DNA from: an uncultured Alcaligenaceae bacterium
Lineage (GTDB): Bacteria > Pseudomonadota > Gammaproteobacteria > Burkholderiales > Burkholderiaceae_B
Length of the DNA: 7,842 nt
NCBI GenBank assembly: GCA_937952975.1
Contig: CALFXX010000074.1
Coordinates: forward strand, 1 to 7,842
Reading direction: 5' to 3'
Both the position numbers and the translations under genes were made by a program. The notes beneath the pieces are model-generated. The model was given only the letters and a program-made list of their open reading frames with translations, had not been told where the DNA came from and made no database searches. Positions 5,562 through 7,842 of the stretch are shown here, in pieces; position 1 is the first letter of the stretch, and every line of letters starts with the position of its first letter.

Positions 5562-5582
5562 GTGCGTGTCAGGTGCTGTGGG

Positions 5583-6524
5583 TTAGTTCAAGCGCCCGAG
5601 TAGTAAAAACTCCATGAGGGCTTTTTGCACGTGAAGTCGATTTTCGGCCTCATCCCAGACAACGCTTTGTGGGCCGTCGATGACCTCGGCGGTGACTTCT
5701 TCGCCACGGTGCGCCGGCAGGCAGTGCATGAAGAGGGCTTCAGGGGTCGCCTGAGTCATCATGTCTTGATCAACGCACCAATCAGCGAAGGCCTTGCGGC
5801 GTTCTTCGTTTTCTGCCTCGTAGCCCATGCTCGTCCAGACATCGGTCGTGACCAAGTGAGCGCCTTTGCACGCTTCATGAGGGTCGGCGAACTCTTTGAC
5901 CACTCCGGGTTTAACGGATGTCAAGCGGGATGGGTCAAGTACATAGCCCTTTGGGGCAGACACATGCAGCGTGAAGCCCAGAAGCTCGGCGGCTTGAATC
6001 CAGGTGTAGGCCATGTTGTTGGCGTCACCAACCCACGCTACGATTTTGCCGGCCAGGCTGCCGCGCGCTTGGATGTACGTAAAGACATCGGCCAAGATTT
6101 GGCAGGGATGAAACTCGTTCGTCAACCCATTGATGACCGGCACGCGCGAGTGCGCGGCAAAGGTTTCAAGTCGAGTTTGCTCAAAGGTTCGAATCATTAC
6201 CAGGTCGACCATGCGTGAAACGACGCGCGCGGTGTCCTCGATCGGTTCAGAACGGCCTAGCTGCGAGTCGTTCGTCGTGAGGTGAATGACAGAGCCACCC
6301 ATCTGATACATGCCCGCTTCAAAAGAGACGCGGGTGCGCGTGCTGGCCTTTTCAAAGACCATCGCTAATGTGCGATCGTGCAAAGGGCGATGAGGCTCGT
6401 AGCGCTTGAATTTGTCTTTAATCAGTTTGGCACGTTCAAGCACGTAGAGCAGTTCGTCTGTGCTGAGGTCTTGCAACTGCAGAAAATGCCGAAGCGAGCC
6501 GGCAGTAGGTACGGCGTTTGACAT
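5583..6524 (-). CDS. argF: Ornithine carbamoyltransferase
   Basis: The enzyme transfers the carbamoyl group from carbamoyl phosphate to ornithine to give citrulline, in the cytosol, normally as a trimer. The 313-residue protein shows the carbamoyl-phosphate loop EKASTRTRVSFE (STRTR at 61-65), LTNEFHPCQILAD (the HPCQ motif), VWTSMG in the ornithine-side SMG loop, and MHCLPAHRGEEV containing the catalytic Cys. Length is close to the family's usual 305-335. The start is placed at ATG (complement of 6522-6524), giving MSNAVPTAGSLRHFLQL. An upstream in-frame GTG (complement of 6558-6560) would add 12 residues but falls in the inverted repeat between argD and argF and has no better ribosome binding site. 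It sits 78 bases after argD on the same strand, so co-transcription is likely. The biosynthetic rather than catabolic role is inferred from the neighbours. Confidence 0.96.
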   Translation of the reverse strand: MSNAVPTAGSLRHFLQLQDLSTDELLYVLERAKLIKDKFKRYEPHRPLHDRTLAMVFEKASTRTRVSFEAGMYQMGGSVIHLTTNDSQLGRSEPIEDTARVVSRMVDLVMIRTFEQTRLETFAAHSRVPVINGLTNEFHPCQILADVFTYIQARGSLAGKIVAWVGDANNMAYTWIQAAELLGFTLHVSAPKGYVLDPSRLTSVKPGVVKEFADPHEACKGAHLVTTDVWTSMGYEAENEERRKAFADWCVDQDMMTQATPEALFMHCLPAHRGEEVTAEVIDGPQSVVWDEAENRLHVQKALMEFLLLGRLN

Positions 6525-6557
6525 GATGTACTCGATAAAGTTGTCAGGCCCGAGCCG

Positions 6558-6592
6558 CACAGCCTGACACTCTGTTTGAGTGCCAGGCTGTG
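6558..6592 (-). repeat. Strong inverted repeat in the argD-argF junction
   Basis: CACAGCCTG (6558-6566) plus CACTC (6568-6572) pair with GAGTG (6578-6582) plus CAGGCTGTG (6584-6592): 14 base pairs with a single internal mismatch (A6567/C6583) and a 5-base loop. It begins 10 bases after the argD stop in the transcribed direction and no T-run follows, so it looks more like an mRNA-stabilising or processing hairpin, or a partial terminator, than a full intrinsic terminator. CCGCAC (6555-6560) and GTGCGG (6596-6601) offer an alternative outer pairing. Confidence 0.6.
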
Positions 6593-6602
6593 TCAGTGCG
6601 GG

Positions 6603-7784
6603 TTAGGCGGATTCGGCGTTAAACGCCTTGATCAAAGGCACCAAAATCTTGACGATTTCGTCGGCCTCAGCGGCTGTCAGGATGAGTGGGGGTAACAGAC
6701 GCACCACGCGGTCGCGTGTCACGTTAATGAGCAACCCGGCCTCAAGCGCACGCGCGGTCAATACACCACAAGGCTTCTCGAGTTCGATGCCCAGCATGAG
6801 ACCCTGGCCTCGCACTTCACGCACGCCTGGCGTGCCTAACAAGGCTTTGCCAAGTTCTGCCTTCAGGTGTGCGCCCACGGTTGCGGCGTTTTCAAGAAGC
6901 TTGTCTTCTTCGAGGGCGCGCAGTGTGGCAATGCCGGCGGCGCTCACCAACGGGCTGCCACCAAAGGTCGTACCGTGGCTGCCAGGGCCTAAAATGCCTG
7001 CTGCAGGGCCACAGGCGCCGATCGCACCAATTGGTACACCGCCGCCTAGCCCTTTTGCAAAGACGACGACATCGGGCAGAATGTCGGCCCATTGATGCGC
7101 CAACCATTTGCCGGTGCGACCAATGCCCGATTGCACTTCGTCAATCATCATGAGCCAGCCACGTTCGTTACAGAGCGCACGCAACGCTTTGAGCTTTTGT
7201 ACGTCGATCGGGCGGATGCCGCCTTCACCTTGTAAGACCTCAAGTAGAACGGCAACCACGCGTGGCTCAGCGTCGCCGGCCGCTTTGATGGCGTCGATGT
7301 CGTTGTAAGCAACTTTGATAAAGCCGCCAGGCAAAGGACCAAACCCCGTACGTGCTTTCTCGCTATCGGTTGCAGCAAGCGTGCCGATGGTACGACCATG
7401 CCATGAGGACTCCATGGTGATGATGGTGGGCAGATCGTTACCCTTTTTGTAGCCGTAATAGCGCGCAAGCTTGATGGCGGCTTCGTTGGCTTCAGCGCCG
7501 CTGTTACCAAATACGATCTCGGTCATGCCTGACATTTTTGTCATGCGTTGAGCAAGCTCTTCTTGTTCTGGAATTTCGTACAAATTTGAAGTGTGAATGA
7601 CGCGTGCAGCCTGCTCACTAATGGCTGCAACCAGTTTAGGGTGTGCATGCCCTAAGCAGGACACACCAATGCCCGCCATCGCGTCGAGATAGCGTCGGCC
7701 CTTGGTATCCCATAGCCAAACGCCTTTACCGTGGGTAAAAGCTACTGGAAGGCGGGAATACGTATTGGAAAGGGCAGAGGACAT
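6603..7784 (-). CDS. argD: Acetylornithine aminotransferase (class III, PLP-dependent)
   Basis: The enzyme moves an amino group from glutamate to N-acetylglutamate 5-semialdehyde, giving N-acetylornithine; many ArgD proteins also serve as succinyldiaminopimelate aminotransferase in lysine synthesis, which cannot be judged here. The 393-residue protein has GNSGAEANEAAIKLAR (from G93) for PLP phosphate binding, the WHGRT aromatic stack (128-132), E182...QGEGGI, DEVQSGIGRTGK with the PLP-nitrogen Asp D215, and the Schiff-base lysine K244 in FAKGLGGGVPIG, followed by GTTFGG (271-276). Length matches the family. ATG (complement of 7782-7784) is well supported by GGAG (complement of 7793-7796) eight bases upstream. 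As first gene of argD-argF-argG it probably carries the operon promoter, which should lie within or beyond 7797-7842; possible -10 boxes there (TATTTT, complement of 7799-7804) have no convincing -35. No ARG-box-like operator was recognised. Confidence 0.93.
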   Translation of the reverse strand: MSSALSNTYSRLPVAFTHGKGVWLWDTKGRRYLDAMAGIGVSCLGHAHPKLVAAISEQAARVIHTSNLYEIPEQEELAQRMTKMSGMTEIVFGNSGAEANEAAIKLARYYGYKKGNDLPTIITMESSWHGRTIGTLAATDSEKARTGFGPLPGGFIKVAYNDIDAIKAAGDAEPRVVAVLLEVLQGEGGIRPIDVQKLKALRALCNERGWLMMIDEVQSGIGRTGKWLAHQWADILPDVVVFAKGLGGGVPIGAIGACGPAAGILGPGSHGTTFGGSPLVSAAGIATLRALEEDKLLENAATVGAHLKAELGKALLGTPGVREVRGQGLMLGIELEKPCGVLTARALEAGLLINVTRDRVVRLLPPLILTAAEADEIVKILVPLIKAFNAESA

Positions 7785-7842
7785 GGCCGAGGCTCCGTAA
7801 AATACCCGTTATGCAGGATCGCATCTATGCGCGTAAAACACT

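Noticed and set aside
5625..6218. 197-codon open frame on the + strand opposite argF
   Set aside because: It is antisense to strongly recognised ornithine carbamoyltransferase motifs and its translation resembles no known protein; long antisense frames are common in GC-rich coding DNA.
6525..6560. Upstream GTG start for argF adding 12 residues (MRLGPDNFIEYI...)
   Set aside because: The extension lies partly in the argD-argF inverted repeat, has no Shine-Dalgarno and is not typical of the family; ATG at the complement of 6522-6524 is preferred.
6628..7095. 155-codon open frame on the + strand opposite argD
   Set aside because: Low-complexity S/P/A/R-rich translation, antisense to argD with its conserved PLP motifs; codon-bias shadow.
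7148..7510. 120-codon open frame on the - strand within argD
   Set aside because: Alternative frame of argD; the argD frame carries all the conserved aminotransferase motifs.
1..7842. Signs of a mobile element, defence island, CRISPR array or toxin-antitoxin pair
   Set aside because: No transposase or integrase, no regularly spaced direct repeats, no paired small toxin/antitoxin frames and no target-site duplications; no repeat of the tRNA 3' end that would indicate an integrated element was seen in the window.

Overview
The window looks like ordinary chromosomal core sequence from a betaproteobacterium, most likely order Burkholderiales. This rests on protein resemblance: RlmB and HU-beta sequence, a TctD/TctE-type two-component pair, a short (407-residue) ArgG, and an argD-argF-argG cluster. 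I cannot name the genus. Base composition is moderately GC-rich and fairly even across the genes, and I see no insertion sequence, integrase, CRISPR array or other mobile DNA.

Layout, left half (+ strand): the 3' end of rlmB (23S rRNA methyltransferase); a PLP-dependent enzyme of the cystathionine gamma-synthase family; a roughly 380-base intergenic region with a good sigma70-type promoter and several hairpins; hupB (HU-beta); a long terminator hairpin whose loop carries the -10 box of the next promoter; tRNA-Val(UAC); then an OmpR-type response regulator and its histidine kinase, which follows 2 bases after the regulator's stop. The regulator begins only 27 bases after the tRNA CCA end, with no terminator visible between them.

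Right half (- strand, convergent with the kinase): argD, argF and argG, transcribed in that order and probably as one operon. They cover acetylornithine aminotransferase, ornithine carbamoyltransferase and argininosuccinate synthase, three steps of arginine biosynthesis (N-acetylglutamate semialdehyde to N-acetylornithine; ornithine to citrulline; citrulline to argininosuccinate). Each junction in this cluster carries a GC-rich inverted repeat. The sequence upstream of argD runs to the window edge.

Nothing here is convincing evidence for a previously undescribed system. The points most worth a second look are regulatory: the interlocked hupB terminator and tRNA promoter, the tRNA to two-component linkage, the hairpin-rich hupB leader, the kinase's near absence of a periplasmic sensor domain, and the strong hairpin between argD and argF.
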